Source of the DNA: Nostoc sp. CHAB 5834
GTDB lineage: Bacteria > Cyanobacteriota > Cyanobacteriia > Cyanobacteriales > Nostocaceae
NCBI GenBank assembly: GCA_020829485.1
Contig: JAIVFU010000303.1
Location: 1-5,009, forward strand
DNA length: 5,009 nt
Direction: 5' to 3'
Shown here: piece by piece, positions 1 to 5,009 of the stretch
Position numbering within the stretch: position 1 is the first letter of the stretch
How the letters are laid out: every line of letters begins with the position of its first letter
Translations under genes and position numbers: made by a program
The notes under the pieces: generated by a model
Told to the model about the DNA's origin: nothing
Seen by the model: the letters and a program-made list of their open reading frames with translations, nothing else
The model's database searches: none

Positions 1-1421
1 TTGTAAAGTTGCTGATGCAGCAGCGACAGCACCTCGATTCGCTGCCGACTTTCGGCCAGCAATCGCTGAACAGATGGAACCCGAACCTGTTGACCCTGCA
101 GGTTGAGCAAACTGGTCACAATACTGAGGTTATTTTTGACCCGGTGATTCAATTCCTGCATGGCCAGGGCAAGCTGGTGCGACTGGCGTTCGAGTCGCTG
201 CTTGTCTGTATGGAGTTCGGCGGTCCGCTCGGCCACGGTAGCTTCGAGCTTAAGGTTTTGTTCGTTTACCAATTGTTTAGCCTGGTCGCGATAAGCCTTC
301 ACCTTATAGCCCACGGCCAGCGAGTAAAGCAGCGCACTGCACACCAGCATGAGCAGATAAAGTGCCTGTGAGTCTCCCTCGCTCTCATACCCCTGCCGGT
401 GTGCCATTAATAAAGGCAGAAAGAGCAGTGGAACCAGTAAGGGAGCGATGAAGTAACGAGCCTCCCGGTGCCCCCGGCGAATGGCATAGACCGTCAGCAG
501 AAGGCTGAGAAAATAAATGATGATGACGTAAGGAGTCTGCCAATGGAAAACCGGGTAACAGCGCACTGCAGCCATCAGAAGAAAGAAAGCGTAGCCCGCC
601 ATCGCCAGTTGATACCCCTGCCGAATGCGAAGCGGGTAGTTGTTGAGCCGCAGAAAGCTATAGGTGAAACGAAGCGAGACCATGCCCGATAAGCCGGTGT
701 TCATTAACAATAACGACGTATGCCATTGAGGGTTTGGCAGGGGAAAATAAGTAAAGAGGTATCCCTTCCCAATCAACTCCTGACTCAGTTCCAGCGCCAG
801 GAATAGACCCAGCCAGCCGTAATCTGCTTCCTGGCTAAGGCCATACAGCGTGAACAGAAAAAATACAATACCGATCAGCACACCGAATAGCAGGCCATCA
901 GCCAGGTCGTGCGTTTGCAGGGTATCGATTAGTATCTTCTGCGGCACAACCCGAACAGGCAGACTTTTGATCCAGCAGCGGTTTAGCCGGAGCAAGTACG
1001 TCCGTTGCTGACCCGATGGAAGCGGCAAGGAAAAAATATGGCGATTGTTGAGAAGCCATGCCTGACGTCTCGATTCGTCGAGGCCCGCTTTACCCAAAAA
1101 ACGTAACCCGTTGGGGGTGCTTTCATAGAGCTGCACCGATGCATACAGATAGGGCTCTACAACCAGGTACAACGGTGACGGATTCAGATTATGAACACTG
1201 AACCGATACCAGTAATCATTGTCACTGTGAATGTCGAGCCGGTCCGCTTTAAAGGGGTTGAAATGGCTGTCCGGAGGAGGCAGTGAATCTTGTGTCGCCA
1301 GTGCAAATTGACAGACCGGCGCAATTGGGTAAGCCTGTACTGAATGAGTAATCCTGAGGGGAACTTGTCCGCTAGCCAGACTCCCCAGCAAGGTCCACGC
1401 TACGGACAAAGTCACGCGCAA
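1..1421 (-). CDS. 7TM-DISM sensor histidine kinase, HisKA_2 type (3' end beyond window)
   Basis: This is a membrane sensor kinase that probably detects an extracytoplasmic ligand and phosphorylates a response regulator. About 473 codons are visible, read from the minus strand without a stop. In order: a signal peptide (residues 1-18, MRVTLSVAWTLLGSLASG from the chosen start), a periplasmic 7TMR-DISMED2-like beta domain (about 35-165, with YWYRFSVHNLNPSPLYLVVE), seven hydrophobic helices (about 173-375), a charged coiled-coil linker (about 376-420), and a HisKA_2 dimerisation segment ELNHRVKNNLSIVTSLLNLQ with the phospho-acceptor His near residue 426 (codon at 144-146). The ATPase domain should follow beyond position 1. 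An in-frame stop at 1452-1454 confines the start to TTG 1439, TTG 1421 or GTG 1415. None is ATG. I chose 1421 because it gives an Arg at residue 2 before the hydrophobic core. The gene is divergent from the Crp/Fnr-like gene. The family call is firm; the signal sensed and the partner regulator are unknown. Confidence 0.9.
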   Translation of the reverse strand, partial: MRVTLSVAWTLLGSLASGQVPLRITHSVQAYPIAPVCQFALATQDSLPPPDSHFNPFKADRLDIHSDNDYWYRFSVHNLNPSPLYLVVEPYLYASVQLYESTPNGLRFLGKAGLDESRRQAWLLNNRHIFSLPLPSGQQRTYLLRLNRCWIKSLPVRVVPQKILIDTLQTHDLADGLLFGVLIGIVFFLFTLYGLSQEADYGWLGLFLALELSQELIGKGYLFTYFPLPNPQWHTSLLLMNTGLSGMVSLRFTYSFLRLNNYPLRIRQGYQLAMAGYAFFLLMAAVRCYPVFHWQTPYVIIIYFLSLLLTVYAIRRGHREARYFIAPLLVPLLFLPLLMAHRQGYESEGDSQALYLLMLVCSALLYSLAVGYKVKAYRDQAKQLVNEQNLKLEATVAERTAELHTDKQRLERQSHQLALAMQELNHRVKNNLSIVTSLLNLQGQQVRVPSVQRLLAESRQRIEVLSLLHQQLY

Positions 1422-1616
1422 ATTAGTGAATACGAACAAGATCGGTGGTGCTTAAAGAAACGGAAACTAAAGTTAGGAGTTCTTTTAGTATATAGACAGA
1501 GAATTAGGCTCAGGAAATTTAATGTCCGGTTTGGCTACTCATGTGCTACTGAGCTTCTTCTCGTTGATTAATTGAATAAACGACCCATTTTAGGATTTTC
1601 CGAACCAACATAGCCT
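1422..1616. promoter_or_regulatory. Divergent intergenic region, kinase / Crp-like regulator
   Basis: This gap must hold the promoters of both diverging genes. I found no exact TAnnTTTG element in either direction; the closest, for the kinase, is TAACTTTA on the minus strand (about 1467-1474). Two structured motifs are visible. GCTACT occurs at 1534-1539 and again at 1545-1550, an 11-bp period or about one helical turn. The sequence at 1561-1583 has inverted arms TCGTT/AACGA around an AT-rich core, ending 33 bp before the regulator ATG. Either could be an operator, for example for autoregulation by the Crp-like protein, but neither matches the classical CRP or FNR consensus in both half-sites. 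Confidence 0.4.
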
Positions 1617-2216
1617 ATGGATGACCCGCTCGACCAGGTAGCCCGACAACTGCGGCAGCATATCGACCAGTTTGTGACTTTGTCCGATGAAGAATGGAAT
1701 GGACTGGTGCCTCACCTGTCCATCATACACTTGAGCAAACACCAGCTGATGGCAACCCAGGGGGTAGTTGCCAATCAGATAGGTTTTGTCCTGGAGGGCG
1801 TATTCCGGCAGTTTTATGCCAAAGACGGCGAAGAACGCACCACGTATTTCTTTTTTGACCAGCAGTTGATAGGGGCTTACATGAGCTGCGTCACCGCTCG
1901 ACCATCGCCGGTTAGTATTGAAGCCCTCACTCAGGCTACGTGTCTGGTCTTTCCTTACCCCGTCCTGAAAGCCCTGTTTAGTCAGTATGCGGGCTGGCAG
2001 GAATTTGGCCGATTGTTTGCCGAATATGTGATGGTGGCTTTGGAAGAGCGGATGGCGGGGCTGCTGATGCTCAGCCCCGAAGAACGCTATCTGGCCCTGC
2101 TGGAAGGTGATCAGCGGCACATTCTTCAGCGCGTTCCACAGCATTACATTGCCACCTACCTGGGCATTACCCCCGTTAGCATGAGTCGAATTCGTAACCG
2201 AATCGTCTCTAAATAA
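1617..2216 (+). CDS. Crp/Fnr-family transcriptional regulator
   Basis: This is a 199-residue DNA-binding regulator of the short Crp/Fnr-like type common in Bacteroidota. Residues about 20-120 form the cyclic-nucleotide-binding-like beta roll, with the turn FVLEGVFRQFYAKDGEERT at 57-75 and the segment SPVSIEALTQATCLVF at 97-112. A dimerisation helix follows (about 125-150), then a C-terminal helix-turn-helix (about 174-197) with YIATYLGITPVSMSRIRNRI; the recognition helix carries SMSRIRNR. The usual cAMP phosphate-binding cassette (Gly-Glu plus Arg-Ser) is not evident, so the effector may be something else or nothing. There is no N-terminal cysteine cluster for an FNR iron-sulphur centre. The start at 1617 has no Shine-Dalgarno sequence, which is normal for the phylum. 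The gene lies 144 bp upstream of the MDR oxidoreductase on the same strand, which makes that gene the first candidate target. The family call is strong; target and ligand are inference. Confidence 0.93.
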   Translation: MDDPLDQVARQLRQHIDQFVTLSDEEWNGLVPHLSIIHLSKHQLMATQGVVANQIGFVLEGVFRQFYAKDGEERTTYFFFDQQLIGAYMSCVTARPSPVSIEALTQATCLVFPYPVLKALFSQYAGWQEFGRLFAEYVMVALEERMAGLLMLSPEERYLALLEGDQRHILQRVPQHYIATYLGITPVSMSRIRNRIVSK

Positions 2217-2238
2217 AGAATAGCCAAACCGCTTGCCG

Positions 2239-2287
2239 GATGATCCGACTACGGGTTAGGCAAGGCCTCACCAGTAGTCGGATTGTC
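2239..2287 (+). terminator. Long imperfect hairpin after the regulator gene
   Basis: A perfect 10-bp inverted repeat (ATCCGACTAC at 2243-2252, GTAGTCGGAT at 2274-2283) extends outward through two G-U and two Watson-Crick pairs to 2239/2287. It extends inward through GGT/ACC and AGGC/GCCT, closing on a 3-nt loop (2262-2264) with only two single-base mismatches. It starts 23 nt past the regulator stop. The following sequence is T-rich (TTCTTATCTTTTG) but not an immediate uninterrupted T-run, so it is an imperfect intrinsic terminator. Because it ends 43 bp before the MDR promoter element, it could instead be a regulatory structure or operator for that gene. Confidence 0.6.
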
Positions 2288-2330
2288 ACGTTCTTATCTT
2301 TTGTTATCGTTCTGGCCCAAGGTGATCCGG

Positions 2331-2338
2331 TAGCTTTG
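2331..2338 (+). promoter_or_regulatory. Bacteroidota -7 promoter element for the MDR gene
   Basis: TAGCTTTG matches the Bacteroidota sigma-factor -7 consensus TAnnTTTG exactly. It ends 22 bp before the MDR ATG, predicting a short leader of roughly 15-20 nt. A good -33 TTTG at the usual distance is not present; the nearest, at 2300-2303, is 27 bp away, which is too far. The missing -33 box would fit a promoter that depends on an activator such as the upstream Crp-like protein, but that is inference. Confidence 0.55.
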
Positions 2339-2360
2339 TTAAACAGTAACTCACAAAGCG

Positions 2361-3428
2361 ATGCAAACGATAAAAGAAGCTAATCCGATCTCATTCGTTA
2401 CCCAGGAGGTCGTGCTACCGGCCCCGGTGGAGCCTAGTAGATTCGTCATTCACAGCAACGAACTCAGCCAGCCAGCAGCTGGCCAGGTGATTGTCCGGGT
2501 AGAAGCCAGTGGCATCTCCTTTGCCGAGCAGGCCATGCGCCGTGACCGCTATCCGGGCCAGCCAGGGTTCCCGTTTGTACCGGGTTACGATCTGGTCGGC
2601 ACGGTAGTGGCCATTGGTCCGGACGTTGATGCATCGTTGCTGGGCAAACGGGTGGCCGCCCTGACCAAAACCGGGGGCTGGGCCAGTTATTCCCTGCGTT
2701 CTGCCAACGAGTTGTTGCTTGTTCCGGCGGGGATTGATCCGGCCGAAGCCGAAGCGCTGGTCGTCAATGGGCTCACGGCCTGGCAGATGTTGCATCGGAA
2801 AGCCCACATCCGCGCGGGTCAAACCATCGTCGTGCATGGAGCCAACGGTGGTGTCGGCACAACCTTGGTACAACTGGCCCGGCACGCTGGCGTACGGGTC
2901 ATCGGACTGGCTTCACGTCGGCACCACGCTACCCTGAAAGAACAGGGCGTTGAGCCCGTGGACTATACCGATCCTGCCTGGGCCGAGCAGATTCGGCAAC
3001 TGACGCCGGATGGGGTCGATGCCGTTTTCGACAATGTGGGTGGTGCCGGTATTACACACTCTTTTCGCTTACTGAAACGGGGTGGCATCCTGGTCAGCTA
3101 CGCCATGGCCTCGGTCATGCTGAGTAAGAAATCGATGCTGCTTAACTTCATTAACCTGATCGCCCGGCTAATGTGGTGGAACCTGCTGCCCAATGGCCGC
3201 AAGGCCATATTCTTTGACGTCATGGCGGGTCGGGGTAGTCAGGCTTTTCAAACCCGCTCGCAGGACGATTTTGCCCGGATCATGAGCCTGCTGGCTGGTG
3301 GTGTGCTTACTCCCCGCATTGCGGCCCGTTTTCCCCTTGACCAGATTCGGCAGGCTATGGAACTGGCCGAATCCCGAACGGTATACGGCAAGGTAATCCT
3401 CATTCCCAATCACTCCCCCAACGCCTGA
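2361..3428 (+). CDS. Zinc-independent MDR oxidoreductase, quinone oxidoreductase/VAT-1-like
   Basis: This is a 355-residue cytoplasmic enzyme of the medium-chain dehydrogenase/reductase superfamily that probably uses NADPH to reduce quinones or enones. The N-terminal GroES-like domain (about 16-140) contains VRVEASGISFAEQAMRRDRY and FPFVPGYDLVGTV. The Rossmann domain (about 150-300) has the glycine motif VHGANGGVGTTLVQLARHAG at 158-177, with Ser-Arg-Arg at 185-187 after the second strand, as expected for NADPH 2'-phosphate binding. DAVFDNVGG at 220-228 and the C-terminal VYGKVILIPN (341-350) are typical of the family. The protein has no cysteine at all, so both the catalytic zinc ligands and the structural zinc lobe are missing, as in the QOR and VAT-1 branches. 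The insertion with hydrophobic LLNFINLIARLMWWNLL (260-276) resembles VAT-1-like members. The start at 2361 lies 22 bp after an exact -7 element. The true substrate cannot be told from sequence. Confidence 0.93.
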   Translation: MQTIKEANPISFVTQEVVLPAPVEPSRFVIHSNELSQPAAGQVIVRVEASGISFAEQAMRRDRYPGQPGFPFVPGYDLVGTVVAIGPDVDASLLGKRVAALTKTGGWASYSLRSANELLLVPAGIDPAEAEALVVNGLTAWQMLHRKAHIRAGQTIVVHGANGGVGTTLVQLARHAGVRVIGLASRRHHATLKEQGVEPVDYTDPAWAEQIRQLTPDGVDAVFDNVGGAGITHSFRLLKRGGILVSYAMASVMLSKKSMLLNFINLIARLMWWNLLPNGRKAIFFDVMAGRGSQAFQTRSQDDFARIMSLLAGGVLTPRIAARFPLDQIRQAMELAESRTVYGKVILIPNHSPNA

Positions 3429-3526
3429 ACGGCCGTATGCCCAGAAGAGCACCCACCAACAAACCCACTACGATATCGCCTATGCGCTCAGCTTTATATA
3501 CGCCATTCTTTCAGCCGTTTGTTTAG

Positions 3527-3793
3527 ACTGTTGCTTTTATATTGATTTTTAGCCTTGCCGCTGAGTCGATTCAATTTATCTTCGCTATCGGAGCAACAGA
3601 CAGAACTGACTTAACTACGATTATTTTGGGGGGCTTCTTAGGGCTGAAATTGTATTATCTAACCAACAGATACATTAACTTAACCAACAGATATATTAAC
3701 GGTGAGAAACTAGGCAGCATTATTATTTCTATTGGGACGTTCTCGTTCGTATTGTTTGTCTTTATCTACGTTAGTTATTTTATTCTGGGGTAG
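3527..3793 (+). pseudogene. VanZ-like protein, C-terminal fragment
   Basis: An open stretch after the stop at 3524-3526 encodes the second half of a VanZ-like membrane protein. Counting from a TTG at 3542, residues 4-38 include SLAAESIQFIFAIGATDRTD followed by LTTIILGGFLG. This lines up residue for residue with the family pattern IE.iQf...G.TDitDli.NTlGGliG, with the usual Asn-Thr replaced by Ile-Ile. A final hydrophobic helix lies at about 58-82. The N-terminal helices of the family (the NIIgNiilFiPfG part) are absent from all three forward frames between 3429 and 3526, and no ATG precedes the conserved part. A 7-residue block LTNRYIN is duplicated at 40-53. VanZ proteins are small membrane proteins, one of which gives low-level teicoplanin resistance; most family members have no known role. 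It is probably a decayed remnant. A short functional protein from TTG 3542 is possible but less likely. Confidence 0.65.
3660..3700 (+). repeat. Two-copy 21-bp tandem duplication
   Basis: TAACCAACAGATACATTAAC at 3660-3679 recurs with a 21-bp period at 3681-3700, with a single C-to-T difference (3673 against 3694). It is in frame inside the VanZ-like fragment and repeats the peptide LTNRYIN. The near identity suggests a recent slippage event. Confidence 0.9.
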
Positions 3794-4117
3794 CAGAGAT
3801 AAATTCAAGACAATAATCAGAAGGTATATTAAATTTACTTCCATAAAGGTAATTATACAACAGCATAAATATGAAAGTAGGCGTTATCCATTCTATCTCA
3901 AGACGACCAGCTGTCTATTATAAATTGAAACGGCAGGTCGTTTTGGCGTTTCAGTCAGACATTGGGCAAGCCACCGGTTGGAGGAGACTTTGGCTTCGAT
4001 GGAAGCGAGGTATCACATTGGAAATACGCTATAACGAACTCCTGTTTTCGAAACAGACCAGAATACACCGTCCCTTAACGAAACCCTGAGCATACATTAC
4101 CCTCGATTTCGAACAGC
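3794..4117. other. AT-rich stretch with no convincing gene
   Basis: This 324-bp stretch lies between the VanZ-like fragment and the small membrane-protein gene. The longest open frame, 3871-4089 on the plus strand (72 codons), starts MKVGVIHSISRRPAVYYKLK, is rich in Arg, Lys and Trp, has no domain I recognise, and is crossed by the hairpin at 3900-3944, so I do not call it a gene. A second small perfect inverted repeat, CTGTTT/AAACAG with a TCG loop, sits at 4042-4056. Reverse-strand frames are broken by stops. The stretch may be a remnant or carry the promoter of the following genes, although no exact TAnnTTTG is visible. Confidence 0.5.
3900..3944 (+). terminator. Terminator-like hairpin
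   Basis: AAGACGACC (3900-3908) pairs with GGTCGTTTT (3936-3944) with one G-U pair. After one A-A mismatch, GCTG (3910-3913) pairs with CGGC (3931-3934). The loop is 17 nt. The 3' arm ends in four T and the 5' arm starts with A residues, so it could end transcription rightward, and weakly leftward. It lies about 106 nt past the VanZ-like stop. The large loop lowers confidence. Confidence 0.45.
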
Positions 4118-4255
4118 ATGAATATGACTAGACAAACTCAACCAGTCCCAGGTGATTATTACGGAACGGTGTACAAAGGCGGCTTTATTGTGCCAATCTT
4201 GGTGATCGTTATTCTTGTACTAGCTCTATGGTGGTTTCTGAGGAAACGTAAATGA
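4118..4255 (+). CDS. Single-span membrane microprotein, function unknown
   Basis: This 45-residue protein is not one I recognise. It starts MNMTRQTQPVPGDYYGTVYK, continues with one strongly hydrophobic helix (about 24-41, IVPILVIVILVLALWWFL) and ends RKRK. The basic tail predicts an N-out, C-in topology in the inner membrane by the positive-inside rule. A second in-frame ATG at 4124 would give 43 residues; neither start has a Shine-Dalgarno sequence. Its TGA overlaps the ATG of the next gene (ATGA, 4252-4255), which argues that both are real, co-transcribed and translationally coupled. The partner also being a membrane protein suggests a complex. It could be an accessory subunit, a membrane-active peptide, or a product of chance; the overlap and the clean hydrophobic profile favour a real gene. 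Confidence 0.6.
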   Translation: MNMTRQTQPVPGDYYGTVYKGGFIVPILVIVILVLALWWFLRKRK

Positions 4256-4683
4256 CTGTATTTAACGTAAAGGTCACTTATACAACAGATAAAACTGTGA
4301 GATTCTGGAAAATAGTAGCCATCACTTTACTATGCTGCTTAGCTGATGGTATAACGCGTAGCTTCTTGCCTAGTTGGGGAGTAGACAATCGAGCTTGGCT
4401 ATTTTACACACTAATGATTCTTCTGGTAGGAGATATTTTCTATTACATCCTTTTTGTAATCGCTTTCGAGTTAATTAACGCTCGGCTTAATCCAAATCGA
4501 TCAAGTAAATTTTCCATTATACTCAGCTTGATACTTGCAGTAATTTGCTTCTTTCTCTTCGGCTCATTACGTTTCTGGACTTTAGAGCAGAAAACAATTA
4601 TGGGGCTTGCTTACGGACTTATTGGTATTTTGTATGGCTATCTTTATGCTAATTGGGTGAATACAAAAAGCGACTATAGATGA
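4252..4683 (+). CDS. Four-span integral membrane protein, function unknown
   Basis: This 143-residue protein belongs to no family I can name. Four hydrophobic segments are visible at about 19-40, 48-74, 87-107 and 116-136, separated by short loops; the loop with NARLNPNRSSK (76-86) is basic and so probably cytoplasmic, which puts both termini in the cytoplasm. Polar or aromatic residues within helices include Asp32, Asp61 and the YGYLYANW block near the C-terminus. There is no signal peptide and no catalytic motif. The start overlaps the stop of the upstream microprotein by four bases, and an AGGA at 4241-4244 stands 7 nt before the ATG, an unusually good ribosome site for this window. Codon use is AT-rich compared with the MDR and kinase genes, as in its neighbours, which suggests acquired DNA. 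Transporter subunit, immunity protein or structural partner are all open. Confidence 0.75.
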   Translation: MTVFNVKVTYTTDKTVRFWKIVAITLLCCLADGITRSFLPSWGVDNRAWLFYTLMILLVGDIFYYILFVIAFELINARLNPNRSSKFSIILSLILAVICFFLFGSLRFWTLEQKTIMGLAYGLIGILYGYLYANWVNTKSDYR

Positions 4684-4788
4684 ATTTTAGACAGGTCACG
4701 TAATGTAATCCAAATCTAAAAAAGAAGAATAATTTCTTAAAATAATGTTTAGTTACAGAACGAGTCTATAAAATTCGCAAACTAATTG

Positions 4789-4818
4789 ATCCTTAACCAA
4801 TTTGTAATTTTTAAGGAT
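4789..4818. terminator. Possible bidirectional terminator between convergent genes
   Basis: ATCCTTAA (4789-4796) and TTAAGGAT (4811-4818) form a perfect 8-bp inverted repeat around a 14-nt AT-rich loop. It sits in the 193-bp gap between the four-span gene, which ends at 4683, and the oppositely oriented partial gene, which ends at 4877. This is where a shared terminator would be expected. The stem is AT-rich and lacks a clear T-run on either side. Nothing else supportable is visible in this gap. Confidence 0.3.
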
Positions 4819-4876
4819 GATTCAAAACGCATCTATAACAAGCTTTCTCTTTTAGTAGACTAGCCTCGTAACTATG

Positions 4877-5009
4877 CTACTTCAGCTCAAGCCATAAGGT
4901 CTGACTCTTCTTTTCTTTAAGAAGATAACCACTCGGCCCTTTTTCAACAGCATACCTATTAGGGTCACGATCAACAATTTGTGTATTTCCATCCGCTATT
5001 ATTTGAATC
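4877..5009 (-). CDS. C-terminal end of an unidentified protein (5' end beyond window)
   Basis: The minus strand is open from the right edge to a TAG at 4877-4879, giving 43 C-terminal residues. They begin IQIIADGNTQIVDRDPNRYA and end SQTLWLELK. The composition is that of an ordinary soluble protein, with alternating polar and hydrophobic residues suggesting beta strands (IQIIAD, TQIVD, GYLL, TLWLEL). I do not recognise a family. The gene converges on the four-span membrane gene. The open frame is short, so it could be chance, but the protein-like composition favours a real gene end. Confidence 0.55.
   Translation of the reverse strand, partial: IQIIADGNTQIVDRDPNRYAVEKGPSGYLLKEKKSQTLWLELK

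Noticed and set aside
9..371. Plus-strand open frame of 120 codons, and similar frames at 468-692 and 1344-1571
   Set aside because: They lie opposite, or largely opposite, the minus-strand sensor kinase, whose recognisable domains cover the region; their products show no domain.
1590..2144. Minus-strand open frame of 184 codons
   Set aside because: It is antisense to the clear Crp/Fnr-like gene and its product shows no recognisable fold or motif.
2415..2885. Minus-strand open frame of 156 codons, with smaller frames at 2719-2937 (+) and 3168-3452 (-)
   Set aside because: They are shadows of the well-supported MDR oxidoreductase gene.
3732..3923. Plus-strand open frame of 63 codons
   Set aside because: It overlaps the end of the VanZ-like fragment in another frame, runs into the hairpin, and has no recognisable content.
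3871..4089. 72-codon plus-strand frame considered as a gene
   Set aside because: It has no recognisable domain and an odd basic and aromatic composition, and it contains a terminator-like hairpin; only its start context is of interest.
4711..4718. CAAATCTA, a minus-strand match to the TAnnTTTG promoter element
   Set aside because: It would drive transcription antisense to the four-span gene with no gene to serve; a single short match in AT-rich DNA is expected by chance.
4854..4881. AGTAG/CTACT inverted repeat at the end of the minus-strand partial gene
   Set aside because: It has only five base pairs with a long loop, overlaps the stop codon, and is not followed by a T-run in the gene's direction.

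Overview
The window looks like chromosomal DNA of a Bacteroidota bacterium, most likely a Cytophagales relative such as the Spirosoma group. Three things point there: a 7TM-DISM receptor fused to a HisKA_2-type histidine kinase, a Crp/Fnr-type regulator whose C-terminus (YIATYLGITP...SRIR) has the form common in that phylum, and a match to the Bacteroidota -7 promoter element TAnnTTTG. Shine-Dalgarno sequences are mostly absent. The genus-level call is inference from gene style, not a database result.

Layout. Positions 1-1421 (minus strand) hold most of a sensor histidine kinase that runs off the left edge. Its start is a non-ATG codon. A 195-bp divergent intergenic region separates it from a plus-strand Crp/Fnr-like regulator (1617-2216). 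A strong long hairpin (2239-2287) and a TAnnTTTG promoter (2331-2338) lie between the regulator and a zinc-independent MDR oxidoreductase of the quinone oxidoreductase/VAT-1 type (2361-3428). The arrangement fits a regulator sitting next to the gene it controls, but the target is not proven.

From about 3530 to the right edge the DNA becomes visibly AT-richer and gene-poor. It contains a VanZ-like C-terminal fragment (3527-3793) with an in-frame 21-bp tandem duplication, then a 324-bp stretch with a terminator-like hairpin (3900-3944) and no convincing gene. Next comes a pair of overlapping membrane-protein genes: a 45-residue single-span microprotein (4118-4255) whose stop overlaps the start of a 143-residue four-span protein (4252-4683). 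Facing them is the 3' end of a minus-strand gene (4877-5009) that continues past the right edge. The change in composition, the truncated VanZ gene and the unrecognised small genes suggest accessory or rearranged DNA.

I see no rRNA, tRNA, CRISPR array, transposase or origin. The least explained part is the overlapping microprotein/four-span pair at 4118-4683.
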